A stretch of DNA of 64,000 bases from Butyrivibrio sp. X503 (GCF_003625475.1 NZ_RAIQ01000001.1:62001-126000), one strand, 5' to 3'; shown: positions 45,244 through 54,419, counted from the first letter of the stretch. Numbers and translations: made by a program. The notes: generated by a model not told the origin, from the letters alone.

Positions 45244-46332
45244 TTAATCAAAGGTAAGTACAACCTTAAGGTCGCCTTCGCGTCCCGAAGCAAGATCAAA
45301 TCCTTTTTCCCATTCGTCAATGGGGAGGATTGTGGTAATGACTCCTTCTGTCTTTAAGTTGCCGTTCATCATGTTTTCAATTACAAAAGGATATGCGTAA
45401 GGGCTAAGGTGCGCTCCTCTGATATCAAGTTCTTTACGATCTCCGATGATAGACCAATCAACTGTAGTCTCTTTGCCAAATACGGAGAACTCAACAAATG
45501 TTCCGAGTTTTCTTATTATAGTAAGACCCTGAATTACGCTGGCGGGATTACCTGTAGCCTCAATATAAATGTCACATCCGTAGCCGTCTGTAATAGCCTT
45601 AATCTCTTTGTCTATATCACACTTACCGGGATTAAATACCAGGTCAGCGCCGAATTTCTTTGCCATCTCCAAGCGGTTCTCCTGCATGTCGAGAACGATA
45701 AGCTTCTTGGGATTCTTCATTCTTGCGTATGTGATCATTCCAAGTCCGAGTGTTCCTGCGCCTGAAATAACAACAACATCTTCATTGGTGATCTCTGCTC
45801 TGTCTACAGCATGCTTGGAGCAACCATAAGGTTCAACAAGCGCTGCCTGCTCCAAAGGCATATCCTTCGGAAGCTTTGAAATAACAGATGTCTTTCCGTA
45901 TCTTACATACTCTGCCATACCGCCGTTGGTATATGACATGAAACCGTACATGTCATGTGGCTGACACATCCAATAATGTCCGTCTTTGCAGAACTTACAT
46001 TTTCCGCAAGGAACAATCTGATCCGCTGTGATCTTTTCACCAAGTTCATATCCTTCGACATTCTCACCCATCTGAACAATGGTTCCGTAGAACTCATGTC
46101 CGGGAATGAAAGGGGGTTTAACCCATGAAGGTTGAATATCATCTCCCCAGAACATCGCTGCCCCATGCTTACATTTTAAATCACCTGCACAGATACCGCA
46201 CGCCTCGGTTTTAATAATTATATCGTCGGGTCCGCACTCGGGAGTCGGATAGGCAAGTTCTAATCTGTAGTCATCCTTGCTGTAAGCAACCAAAGCTTTC
46301 ATAGTCTTTGGAATACTTCCTCTAACTGCCAT
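45244..46332 (-). CDS. Zinc-dependent polyol dehydrogenase (EltD-like)
   Basis: 362 residues of the medium-chain alcohol dehydrogenase family. Catalytic zinc ligands fall in GICAGDLKC and GHEF, structural zinc in CGKCKFCKDGHYWMC, and NAD binding in GAGTLGLG. Segments such as KHGAAMFWGDD, MCQPHDMYGF and VDWSIIGDRKELDIRGAHL closely resemble erythritol/L-threitol dehydrogenase EltD. In this setting, with a LyxK-type kinase and UlaE-type epimerase opposite, oxidation of L-arabitol or xylitol to L-xylulose is the more coherent job (inference). First gene of the operon, with GGAGGG before the ATG. Confidence 0.88.
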   Translation of the reverse strand: MAVRGSIPKTMKALVAYSKDDYRLELAYPTPECGPDDIIIKTEACGICAGDLKCKHGAAMFWGDDIQPSWVKPPFIPGHEFYGTIVQMGENVEGYELGEKITADQIVPCGKCKFCKDGHYWMCQPHDMYGFMSYTNGGMAEYVRYGKTSVISKLPKDMPLEQAALVEPYGCSKHAVDRAEITNEDVVVISGAGTLGLGMITYARMKNPKKLIVLDMQENRLEMAKKFGADLVFNPGKCDIDKEIKAITDGYGCDIYIEATGNPASVIQGLTIIRKLGTFVEFSVFGKETTVDWSIIGDRKELDIRGAHLSPYAYPFVIENMMNGNLKTEGVITTILPIDEWEKGFDLASGREGDLKVVLTFD

Positions 46333-46401
46333 TTTATAATTCCCTCCTATTCTGTTGTCTTATGTAGAAATCGCAGTTATGGAACGTGTGCACATTTTCC
46401 A

Positions 46402-46424
46402 GTTTTGTAAAACCGTTTTCTATA
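46402..46424. promoter_or_regulatory. Candidate operator in the leader of the polyol transport operon
   Basis: A short dyad GTTTTGTAAAAC (46403-46414) merges with AAAACCGTTTT, which is a weak match to catabolite-response elements. It lies 10-30 bases after the predicted transcription start. Low confidence in the factor involved. Confidence 0.3.
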
Positions 46425-46440
46425 ACGAATTTCTAAACCG

Positions 46441-46469
46441 AATATACAACTCGGATTTTTGTTTGTCAA
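46441..46469 (-). promoter_or_regulatory. Promoter of the polyol dehydrogenase-ABC operon
   Basis: Perfect TTGACA (46464-46469), 17-base spacer, TATATT (46441-46446) on the minus strand: a strong sigma-A promoter with a leader of about 100 bases. Confidence 0.8.
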
Positions 46470-46564
46470 CTTTAAACATCAAAAAAGTTTTCGCTTTTTA
46501 TGTTTTTAGCAAAAATACACAAAAACCGCAATTTCTTTTCATATCTTTTGCCCTTAATCTTGGA

Positions 46565-46593
46565 TTGCATTTTGAAATAAATCTGTGTTAAAT
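46565..46593 (+). promoter_or_regulatory. Promoter of the epimerase-kinase operon
   Basis: TTGCAT (46565-46570), 17 bases, TTAAAT (46588-46593). The expected start lies at the edge of the TTATATAAA dyad that follows. Confidence 0.5.
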
Positions 46594-46601
46594 TAAAGTC
46601 G

Positions 46602-46624
46602 TTATATAAATGCGTTTTATATAA
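46602..46624. promoter_or_regulatory. Candidate operator TTATATAAA-N5-TTTATATAA
   Basis: Perfect 9-base arms directly downstream of the -10 element of the epimerase-kinase promoter, where a repressor would block transcription. The ROK regulator coded at 49182-50294 is the natural candidate. Confidence 0.55.
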
Positions 46625-46681
46625 TGAGTTAAAAATTAAATTATTATATTCAAGCTGATCAGGTAAGGAGGAAAGACTACC

Positions 46682-47569
46682 ATGTTGGGCAATCACTTAC
46701 TCGGTTTGTATGAAAAGGCACTTCCGCCCGAAATGGATTGGGAACAGCGCCTGCAGACCGCAAAGGACCTCGGATATGACTATGTTGAAATATCCATTGA
46801 TGAAAAAGACGAAAGAATAAGCAGACTGGATTGGACCGAAAAAGAAAAAGAAAAGCTTCACGCCGCGATCCATAAGACCGGCGTTCCCATACCTTCCATG
46901 TGTCTTAGCTGTCATCGCCGTTTCCCGTATGGAAGCACCGATCCCATTATTAGAGAAAAAGCACATGAACTTATGGATAAAGCAATTCTCTTTTGCAGAG
47001 AATTCGGAATCCGTGTGATCCAGCTTGCCGGCTACGATGTTTACTATGAACAATCGACTCCCGAAAGCTTACAGCTCTTTTTGGAAGGCTTGCAATCCGC
47101 AGCAAGGATGGCTGAGAAATATCAGGTAATGCTTGCGATGGAGATCATGGACACGGAGCTTATGAGCAGCATCACTCGTTACAAAAGATATAAAGACGAG
47201 ATCCCATCTCCCTGGTTCACGGTATATCCGGACCTTGGAAATCTCACGGCTTGGGGAAACGATGTAAAGCATGAACTCGAGCTCGGAATCCATGAAATAG
47301 TCGGAGTTCATTTAAAAGATACTTTGGCGGTAACTCCGACCTTTGAAGGAAAGTTTAAGTGCGTAACCTTCGGAGAAGGCTGCGTTGATTTTGCAAAAGA
47401 ACTTAATATCTTGGAAAACTTGGGCTATTCCGGACCTTACATGATGGAAATGTGGTACCAGGAAGGCATGGATTATAAAGAATACATCACAAACGCCAAG
47501 AAATATATTGAAGAACAATACCGGAAAGGAGTAACCGAAAACAATGAGATATTATCTGGGGTTAGATAA
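46682..47569 (+). CDS. ulaE: L-ribulose-5-phosphate 3-epimerase, UlaE type
   Basis: 295 residues, usual for UlaE. The likeness to E. coli UlaE is plain over the whole length: LGLYEKALP, VEISIDEKDERISRLDW, VPSMCLSCHRRFP, IRVIQLAGYDVYY, AMEIMD, YPDLGNLTAW and FGEGCVDF. It interconverts L-xylulose 5-phosphate and L-ribulose 5-phosphate, with a metal held by the Glu, Asp, His and Glu of the TIM barrel. AAGGAGG precedes the ATG. Its end overlaps the kinase gene by 26 bases. No UlaF/AraD 4-epimerase is in this window. Confidence 0.94.
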   Translation: MLGNHLLGLYEKALPPEMDWEQRLQTAKDLGYDYVEISIDEKDERISRLDWTEKEKEKLHAAIHKTGVPIPSMCLSCHRRFPYGSTDPIIREKAHELMDKAILFCREFGIRVIQLAGYDVYYEQSTPESLQLFLEGLQSAARMAEKYQVMLAMEIMDTELMSSITRYKRYKDEIPSPWFTVYPDLGNLTAWGNDVKHELELGIHEIVGVHLKDTLAVTPTFEGKFKCVTFGEGCVDFAKELNILENLGYSGPYMMEMWYQEGMDYKEYITNAKKYIEEQYRKGVTENNEILSGVR

Positions 47570-49073
47570 CGGAGGAACAAATACAAAAGCAGCTCTTTTT
47601 ACAAAAGAGGGAAAGCAGGTTGCCGTAGAATCGATCGCAACCGCAGCAATAACGCCCGCTCCCGATTTTGTAGAGCGCGACATGGATCAGATGTGGGACG
47701 ATAACTGTACCGTTATCCGCGAGCTTATAAAAAAGAACAATATAGATCCCGCAGACATTGCAGGAATCGGACTTTGTGGCCACGGAAAAGGTCTTTATCT
47801 CTGGGGAAAAGACGGACACCCCGTAAGAAGAGGCATCATCTCATCCGATAACCGCGCATGGAAATATTATTCCGATTGGAAAAAAGACGGAACGGAAGAA
47901 AAAGCTTTTGAGCTCTCCTGCCAGCACATAATGGCATGTCAGCCGGTATGTCTTCTTGCATGGATCCGTGACAACGAACCCGAAAACATGGATAACATCG
48001 AGTGGATATTTGAATGTAAGGACTACGTTCGTTTCAGATTAACAGGTGAAGCAAGAGCCGAGATCACGGATTATTCCGGTACAGGACTTATGAATCTTCA
48101 CACTGCTTCTTTTGACAAGGAGTTATTGAAATTATTCGGCATAGAAAAGCTCTGGGACGCACTTCCTCCCATCTGCCTCTCAACAGATATCGCGGGACAC
48201 ATCACCAAAGAAGCCGCTGAAGCGACAGGATTAAAAGAAGGCACACCCGTCATCGGAGGAATGTTCGATATAAACGCCTGTGCACTCGCAGTCAACGTAA
48301 CAGATGACAAGAACATCTGCATGATCGCAGGCACATGGAGCATAAATGAATATCCTCGCAAAACAGCGGTTCTCGACGGAAGCGTACAGATGAATTCAAT
48401 CTTCTGTCTTCCCGGATATTATCTTATCGAGGAATCAAGCCCCACTTCCGCAGGAAACAACGAGTGGTTCATCCGTCAGCTTCTTCCCGAGTTAAAAGAA
48501 GAAGCCAAGAAAAACGGCGGAAGCATCTATGACATCATGAATGAATGGTGCGAAGAATTCGAGCCAAAGGACTTTGTTCCCGTGTTCCTGCCTTTCCTTA
48601 CAGCAAGCAATGTTAACCCTCTTGCGCGCGCGGCGTTTGTCGGACTCGACGCATCTCACACAAGACATCACATGCTGCGCGCCGTATATGAAGGCATTGT
48701 TTATTCTCACAGATGGCACCTCGACAGACTCATGAACACCAGGGATTCCAAGGAAGCAGTGATCCGTCTCGCAGGCGGTGTTGCCAAGTCCAAAGCTTGG
48801 ACTCAGATGTTTGCCGATGTCATGAATCTTCCGGTTGAGACAGTCGATGTAGACGAGACCGGAGCTCTCGGCTGTGCTATTGCTGTTGCCACCGCGGTTG
48901 GCGACTACATGAGTGTCACGGACGCAGCAGATCACATGTGCCGCATGAGTGAGCCGATTCTTCCGAGAGCATGGGCTCATGACGACTATGAAAAGAAATA
49001 TCTTTTATACAAAAAAGTCATCGAGGCACTCGACAGCACATGGAGCGACATGCAAGAGATAATTGGGGGATAA
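47544..49073 (+). CDS. FGGY-family carbohydrate kinase, L-xylulose kinase (LyxK) type
   Basis: 509 residues. Both ATP-fold halves are present, with YLGLDNGGTNTKA at the start, GHGKGLYL, IISSDNRAW, AGTWSINEY, ESSPTSAGNNEW and the later AGGVAKSKAW. These segments follow E. coli LyxK (L-xylulose kinase) more closely than XylB or AraB. The product would be L-xylulose 5-phosphate, the substrate of the UlaE-type enzyme coded just upstream. Ribosome site GGAAAGGAG lies inside the end of the epimerase gene; overlap of 26 bases implies coupled translation. Confidence 0.88.
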   Translation: MRYYLGLDNGGTNTKAALFTKEGKQVAVESIATAAITPAPDFVERDMDQMWDDNCTVIRELIKKNNIDPADIAGIGLCGHGKGLYLWGKDGHPVRRGIISSDNRAWKYYSDWKKDGTEEKAFELSCQHIMACQPVCLLAWIRDNEPENMDNIEWIFECKDYVRFRLTGEARAEITDYSGTGLMNLHTASFDKELLKLFGIEKLWDALPPICLSTDIAGHITKEAAEATGLKEGTPVIGGMFDINACALAVNVTDDKNICMIAGTWSINEYPRKTAVLDGSVQMNSIFCLPGYYLIEESSPTSAGNNEWFIRQLLPELKEEAKKNGGSIYDIMNEWCEEFEPKDFVPVFLPFLTASNVNPLARAAFVGLDASHTRHHMLRAVYEGIVYSHRWHLDRLMNTRDSKEAVIRLAGGVAKSKAWTQMFADVMNLPVETVDVDETGALGCAIAVATAVGDYMSVTDAADHMCRMSEPILPRAWAHDDYEKKYLLYKKVIEALDSTWSDMQEIIGG

Positions 49074-49181
49074 TTGTAAGTCACTTTATAAAACAAGATG
49101 CAAAAAGTTTTCAAATAAGGTATCATATAAATGTAGTGCCCGATAGGGCTTCTCTCACAACCAGAATGGACGATTATATAA

Positions 49182-50294
49182 ATGGAAAGTTTTGATTTTA
49201 ACTTAAGGAAATTCAACACATCTAATATCTATTCCTATTTTTTAGACCATCCGGAAGCAACCAAGCAAGATCTGGCTTCTGCACTGAATTTAACCCTCCC
49301 GACAGTAAACAAGAACATTGATTATCTGTCGGAACTCGGACTGATATCGGTCAGTGGATCAAGAGGTCAGACCGGTGGAAGAAGAGCTACAACATATTCA
49401 CTCTGTGCCGACGCCAAAGTCGCGCTGGGACTTGATATAACCAAACACCACGTCTCATGCGTTGTAGTCGACCTTAACGGCAACATAATCTCTTTTAGCC
49501 GTAACTATCTGATATTCGAATATAAGGATTCCTACTTCAAGGAAGTAGCCAATCTCCTTAAGAAATTCATCAAGGATAGCAAGATTGACAACAAAAAGAT
49601 TTTGGGAGTCGGAATCGGTATCCCCGCTCTTGTTCAATCAGATAACAAGACGGTATTCTACAGCGGAATCATGGATATCCGAGAAGACATCTACGATATG
49701 TTCCGCAAATACATAGACATGGACATAGTTATGTTCAACGATGCGAAAGCTTCGTGCTTTGCGGAAAAATGGATCAACAAAGACATGGTGAATGCATTTT
49801 ATATAATGCTAAGTAACAACGTCGGCGGTGCCATGATAATCAACGGTCAGGTCTACTCGGGAGACAACTTCCGTTCAGCAGAGGTCGGCCATATAACCCT
49901 CGTTCCTCACGGAAGAAAGTGTTACTGCGGACAGAACGGATGCGTAGATCCTTATCTTGCGGCAACCAATCTTTCACAGGACGATCTCGAGGGATACTTC
50001 AAGGACCTTGAGACCACAACAGATGAAAAGATATTGGATGAGTGGCAACAGTACTTGGATTACACAGCACAGACCGTAGTCAATGTCCGCGCGATACTTG
50101 ATTGCGACATCATCCTCGGCGGATATGTCGGAGCATATCTGGAACCTTATTTAGACGAGATAAAGAAAAGAGCTCTCAAGATCAGCACTTTCGATACAAA
50201 TGCCGATTTCATCAAGCTCTGTTCCTACAAACGCGAGAACATCGCGGCAGGCGCTGCCCTGTACTTTATCTCACAGTTTATAAAGACTATTTAA
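49182..50294 (+). CDS. ROK-family transcriptional regulator (XylR/NagC type)
   Basis: 370 residues. An N-terminal winged helix (about 10-65: TKQDLASALNLTLPTVNKNI) and a sugar-kinase-like ROK domain with the zinc site GHITLVPHGRKCYCGQNGC. The position downstream of the epimerase-kinase operon suggests it controls the polyol island, probably as a repressor relieved by a sugar or phosphorylated sugar. The ribosome site is weak. A hairpin GCCC-GATA-GGGC lies just upstream at 49137-49148. Ends at a strong terminator. Confidence 0.9.
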   Translation: MESFDFNLRKFNTSNIYSYFLDHPEATKQDLASALNLTLPTVNKNIDYLSELGLISVSGSRGQTGGRRATTYSLCADAKVALGLDITKHHVSCVVVDLNGNIISFSRNYLIFEYKDSYFKEVANLLKKFIKDSKIDNKKILGVGIGIPALVQSDNKTVFYSGIMDIREDIYDMFRKYIDMDIVMFNDAKASCFAEKWINKDMVNAFYIMLSNNVGGAMIINGQVYSGDNFRSAEVGHITLVPHGRKCYCGQNGCVDPYLAATNLSQDDLEGYFKDLETTTDEKILDEWQQYLDYTAQTVVNVRAILDCDIILGGYVGAYLEPYLDEIKKRALKISTFDTNADFIKLCSYKRENIAAGAALYFISQFIKTI

Positions 50295-50317
50295 ACTACC
50301 ATAATCACAACAAAAAA

Positions 50318-50353
50318 GCCCGGGCACTTTGACTAAAGTGCTCGGGTTTTTCC
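50318..50353 (+). terminator. Terminator after the ROK regulator gene
   Basis: CCCGGGCACTTT and AAAGTGCTCGGG pair (one G-T) around four bases, followed by five T. Confidence 0.9.
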
Positions 50354-50359
50354 GCTACA

Positions 50360-51361
50360 TTAATGCTTTTTTTGGTATTCACCAAAAGGAATCCATTCTA
50401 TCTTAACTTGTCTGCTTTCCCATTCTTGAGATAATGCCTTGTATTCATCATCGGATATCTGATATTCAGGTAAATAAGCCAATTCATCTATATCTGTGAT
50501 TGGTTCGGTTATATGTACCAAATTACCCCAGCAACCCAAAAACTCATCTTCCACAAATTTGCTTGACGGTGCAGAAACATTATCTATATGTATTCTCCAA
50601 ACTCCGCTATAGGCAGCTCCGCTGCTACCATAATGATAAATGTATCCATCATTTCCAAGCCAGTAAGTACACCTGCTTCCGCCCTCACAGATTTTTTTCG
50701 GCTTACCGTCTACCAAAGCGTAGGCACGTTCAAAGACTAGCTGCGGTTCATTATCCTGATATTTATCATGCAGCACACCGAATATCAGCTCATAAACACC
50801 GTCACTGTTTAAATCCACATATGTATATCCAACATTTAGAAGATCAAAATCGTAGTCCATTTCAAATGTTGATCCGGTTTTCATCATCCGGCTCTCATTT
50901 GTATCCTGATATAAAAGATTGCTTGTAACCACAGTTTGATCCGAGTAAACACTCTGATCAAGCCAAGCAGCTTCTTCCTCTTGAGTTTTTACAACATCCG
51001 CAAAAGCATCCGCGTAAAGTTCATCATACTTTTCAATAATGCTCTTATCCGTAAGCCTATAAACATATTCTCCGTCCACGTTTTCCAGATATGTACGATC
51101 GTATTGAATATCTTTAGCTTCCGCTTTTTCTTCAGTCGACGCATTGGAAGCACTGTCTTCAACATAAACACTACTTGCTGCGCCGGATGCATCATTTTCA
51201 GTACCCTCTTCTACATCTTCGTCGGTACCTTCCGTCAATTCTTCCGTCTCTGCTACAGAATTGTCACCCGCAGCAGTATTGTTTATCTCAGTGGCTTCGT
51301 TACACGCCGTAAGCATAAATATAAGCCCAAATAAAAGGCCAAAAATATTTCGTTTTTTCAT
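50360..51361 (-). CDS. Acidic lipoprotein with EF-hand/FG-GAP-like loop, at the end of a metal-type ABC operon
   Basis: 333 residues. Lipobox LTAC with Cys20, then a long Glu/Asp/Ala/Ser-rich tether (to about 95), then a globular part with a calcium-loop-like DLNSDGVYELIFG. I do not recognise a named family. Only 3 bases separate it from the ATPase gene upstream, so it is co-transcribed with a FecCD-type importer. It may be an extra surface component of that system; the function is unknown. It is convergent with the ROK gene. Confidence 0.75.
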   Translation of the reverse strand: MKKRNIFGLLFGLIFMLTACNEATEINNTAAGDNSVAETEELTEGTDEDVEEGTENDASGAASSVYVEDSASNASTEEKAEAKDIQYDRTYLENVDGEYVYRLTDKSIIEKYDELYADAFADVVKTQEEEAAWLDQSVYSDQTVVTSNLLYQDTNESRMMKTGSTFEMDYDFDLLNVGYTYVDLNSDGVYELIFGVLHDKYQDNEPQLVFERAYALVDGKPKKICEGGSRCTYWLGNDGYIYHYGSSGAAYSGVWRIHIDNVSAPSSKFVEDEFLGCWGNLVHITEPITDIDELAYLPEYQISDDEYKALSQEWESRQVKIEWIPFGEYQKKH

Positions 51362-51364
51362 ATT

Positions 51365-52180
51365 CTATTCCTCTTTCCTCCATAGTTTTGCTCTTTCACT
51401 CATATAAGCTTCAACATCAATTTCGTACAGAGCCTTTAGGTTTTCCCCTGTAACTGCTTCTTCTTTGTTTCCAAAGCACAGTATTTCCCCGTCTTTGATC
51501 AAAAGAAATTTCTCCGCAACCATAAGTGCCATATTGATATCATGATAGACACCGATCAAAGTGTTGCGAACACGTCTTCCGTCAGACATCACGGTCTCTT
51601 TTTCTTTCCAAACGTTTAGAAAATCGAGTAGCTCCGCCTGATATTTAAGATCAAGGTGATTGGTGGGCTCATCGAGAAGAAGTATCGGCGTTTCCTGCGC
51701 AAGTGTTCTTGCAAGGAAAACTCTCTGAAGCTGACCTCCCGAAAGCTCACCTATCTGCTTGTCCGCTAGCTTCTCAAGCCCTGTGCTTGCAAGACATTCA
51801 TCGACAACTTCGATATCTCTTTTATCATAAGTTCCGAAGATATTTTTGCAGTACAAATATCTTCCCTGCATTACAGTCTCTTTTACGGTATATGAAAAAT
51901 ACACGCCCGAAAGCTGCGTCATTGACGAAACGTAAGACGCCAGCTCTTTTCTCTTCATATCGCGGATCTCGCGCCCTTCGATGCAGGCGTTTCCCTCGTA
52001 TGGAATAATTCCGCCAAGCGCTCTAAGAAGCGTTGTCTTGCCGCAGCCGTTGGGGCCGAGAATAGCTATGCTCTCGCCCTCTTTTATATCAAAGCCGATC
52101 TTTTTGATTATGGAATTGTCCGAAGGTCTCCTGCCGTATCCGCAGGAAAGCTCCATGCATTCAAGTATCTTCTGCTCCAT
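51365..52180 (-). CDS. Iron-siderophore/cobalamin-type ABC transporter ATPase
   Basis: 271 residues of the FecE/BtuD/FhuC group: Walker A GPNGCGKTT, signature LSGGQLQR, Walker B ILLLDEPTNHLD and the H-loop in YHDINMAL. It powers uptake through the FecCD-type permease coded 2 bases upstream. The substrate may be ferric siderophore, haem or cobalamin. No cobalamin riboswitch or Fur box is evident before the operon. Confidence 0.93.
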   Translation of the reverse strand: MEQKILECMELSCGYGRRPSDNSIIKKIGFDIKEGESIAILGPNGCGKTTLLRALGGIIPYEGNACIEGREIRDMKRKELASYVSSMTQLSGVYFSYTVKETVMQGRYLYCKNIFGTYDKRDIEVVDECLASTGLEKLADKQIGELSGGQLQRVFLARTLAQETPILLLDEPTNHLDLKYQAELLDFLNVWKEKETVMSDGRRVRNTLIGVYHDINMALMVAEKFLLIKDGEILCFGNKEEAVTGENLKALYEIDVEAYMSERAKLWRKEE

Positions 52181-52182
52181 AA

Positions 52183-53196
52183 TTACTGTTTCCTATCGTG
52201 AAAATAAACCCACACAAAGAAAGGTGCTCCGACAAGTGCCGTTACAGCACCGACCGGAATCTCTCTCGGTGCCAAAAGAGTTCGTGATACCATGTCCGAA
52301 AGTGTCATAAATGCACCTCCGAGAAGCAGCGACATCGGTATGACAAGTGCATGCTTTGCCCCGAAAATCCTTCTTACTATATGCGGAACCGTGAGGTCCA
52401 CAAACCCGATGATTCCCGAAAAACACACGGCAGCTCCGGTCAAAAAAGATGACAAAAGAAGCAGCATTATCTTGGACTTTCCGACGTCAACGCCCATGCT
52501 CATCGCCTGTTCCTGTCCAAAGCTCATGATATCGAGTTCTCTGTGATACAGAATTGTTCCAATTGTTCCAAGTACGAGGCAGATTAAAAGGATCAACACA
52601 TGAATCCATCTACGTCCCGAGAAGGTTCCGAGCTGCCACAGCACAAGCCTTTGCATATGCTCGCCGTTAAGCGTACTTACAAGAGTGAGGATTGCATTTA
52701 CAAAAAGAGAAAAGACCATACCGAACAAGATTATCGTGTGGTTGTGCATGTTCTTGTCTATCCTAAGTGAGAACGCAAGAACAAGAAGCACGGTCAAAAG
52801 ACCTGACGCAAAGCCGCACACGGGAAGAAGAAACATTCCGAATATCGTTCCGGTTATTCCCGTTATGATAACAAAAGCCGCGCCAAGAGAAGCTCCCGCA
52901 GAAACGCCCATCGTATAAGACGATGCAAGCGGATTCTGCAAAAGAGCCTGCATAATCGCACCACTCACAGAGAGAGCCGCGCCGACAAGAAATGCCGTAA
53001 GTGCTCTCGGCATACGAATATCCCAAAAGATTGAAACATTTGTCGGAGTCACGCTATCGGGAAGCGAAACGGAAAATATTTTGCTTATGATAATCTGCAG
53101 TCCCTCGATTGGCGATATAGAAACGCTACCAATGCCGATACAGACAAGCAATATAGCAAATGCCAATACTATGACTGCCATGATTTTCTTTTTCAT
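52183..53196 (-). CDS. FecCD-family ABC transporter permease
   Basis: 337 residues with about ten membrane helices; conserved segments RMPRALTAFLVGAALSVSG, QNPLASSYTMGVS and GFVDLTVPHIVRRIFG fit the FecCD family. It forms a homodimeric channel in the membrane with the adjacent ATPase and binding protein (9- and 2-base gaps). Confidence 0.94.
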   Translation of the reverse strand: MKKKIMAVIVLAFAILLVCIGIGSVSISPIEGLQIIISKIFSVSLPDSVTPTNVSIFWDIRMPRALTAFLVGAALSVSGAIMQALLQNPLASSYTMGVSAGASLGAAFVIITGITGTIFGMFLLPVCGFASGLLTVLLVLAFSLRIDKNMHNHTIILFGMVFSLFVNAILTLVSTLNGEHMQRLVLWQLGTFSGRRWIHVLILLICLVLGTIGTILYHRELDIMSFGQEQAMSMGVDVGKSKIMLLLLSSFLTGAAVCFSGIIGFVDLTVPHIVRRIFGAKHALVIPMSLLLGGAFMTLSDMVSRTLLAPREIPVGAVTALVGAPFFVWVYFHDRKQ

Positions 53197-53205
53197 ATAA
53201 TCACC

Positions 53206-54345
53206 TTAGGCCGCAGGTTTCTCCTCTGCAACTTCTTCAGATGACGCATCGCTTGCAGCATCCACTGTGCTTGCATCGCTTGCAGCGTCTGCCTTGTCAC
53301 CCGCAAAAGGATCTACAACATCTTTATAATAATCGGGATAAATATCTTTTCCCATTTCAATCATAGCGCTGATAACATGCTGATTGGGGCGGTTTACGGT
53401 ATCGTTGTCGATCTGATAAACTGCCTTGTCTTTAATTGCAGAAACGTTCTCCCAGCCCTTCATTGTAAGAAGCACATTGATAACATCATCCGTGTACATG
53501 TCAGCAGTAAGGATAACCTGGGGATCCATAGCGACTGCAGCTTCCTCGGTAAGAGCCGGCCACTGCTCAGCTTCTTTTCCCGCAACATTAACGGCACCGA
53601 CAATCTCAAGCATCTCGTTTATATATGTGTTTGAGCCTGCAGTGTAGATAGTAGGTGTATCACCCGAAGGAGTGAAAAGTTCAAAAAGAACCGTCTTTTT
53701 CTCGTCTTCCGGAATTGTAGCCGCAATCTCTTTTATCTCATCGATAGAAGCACTCATCTCTTCATTGATCTTGGCAGCCTCATCGCTCTTTCCGACTGCC
53801 GCGCCGAAAAACTCTATGTCTTTTTGGATATCTTCAAGGCTTGCGCTGCTTGGAGTATCGCAAACACATACACCCGCTTCTTTTACCGAAGCAAAAACAT
53901 CTTCACCGTGGCTTGCACTCATTCCGGTTGTGAAAACAACGTCAGCTCCGAGTGCGATAATCTGCTCCTGATCGGGAGTCATCATATCGAACTGAGGAAT
54001 GTCTTTTGTAAGAACATCTCCGTAGCTCGCTGCCGAATATGTATCGCAAGCTATGATCTTATTGGCAAGACCGAGATCAATAAGAATCTGAGTTGTCGAA
54101 GGCGCCATTGAAACTATCGCATTAATCTCATCGGGAATAGTTACCGCGTTGCCGCTTCTGTCGGTAACAGGCTTCCCTGATGCATTTGATTCATCTGTAC
54201 TCTCGCCGCTTCCGGGCTCAACTTCTGTTATTTGAGGCTCTTTCTCCGGAGTTTTGGGTGTAACGGTATATTTGCTTGTACATCCCGCAAGTACAGACAC
54301 AGCCATGGCTGCGGTCATGATCACAGCTAAAACTTTCTTTTTCAT
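53206..54345 (-). CDS. Cluster-A substrate-binding lipoprotein of the FecCD-type importer
   Basis: 379 residues. Lipobox LAGC with Cys22, then a two-lobe periplasmic-binding fold of the BtuF/FepB group (MAPSTTQILIDLG, LGADVVFTTG, AMDPQVILTAD). A C-terminal tail rich in Asp/Ala/Ser (DAASDAS twice) is unusual for the family and may be a flexible extension. It binds a ferric chelate, haem or a corrinoid; the choice cannot be made from sequence. First gene of the four-gene operon, with AAGGAG before the ATG. Confidence 0.92.
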   Translation of the reverse strand: MKKKVLAVIMTAAMAVSVLAGCTSKYTVTPKTPEKEPQITEVEPGSGESTDESNASGKPVTDRSGNAVTIPDEINAIVSMAPSTTQILIDLGLANKIIACDTYSAASYGDVLTKDIPQFDMMTPDQEQIIALGADVVFTTGMSASHGEDVFASVKEAGVCVCDTPSSASLEDIQKDIEFFGAAVGKSDEAAKINEEMSASIDEIKEIAATIPEDEKKTVLFELFTPSGDTPTIYTAGSNTYINEMLEIVGAVNVAGKEAEQWPALTEEAAVAMDPQVILTADMYTDDVINVLLTMKGWENVSAIKDKAVYQIDNDTVNRPNQHVISAMIEMGKDIYPDYYKDVVDPFAGDKADAASDASTVDAASDASSEEVAEEKPAA

Positions 54346-54390
54346 TATTTTTCTCCTTTTATAATGTAATAATTCATATTGTCCTAAACA

Positions 54391-54419
54391 AATATACCTT
54401 TTTTAGCGCATTTCTTCAA
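54391..54419 (-). promoter_or_regulatory. Promoter of the metal-type ABC operon
   Basis: TTGAAG (54414-54419), 17 bases, TATATT (54391-54396) on the minus strand, about 40 bases upstream of the binding-protein gene. Confidence 0.55.

Noticed and set aside
45244-46332. Assigning the dehydrogenase firmly as erythritol/L-threitol dehydrogenase
   Set aside because: Sequence likeness is strong, but the kinase and epimerase beside it point to five-carbon substrates, so only the family is stated.
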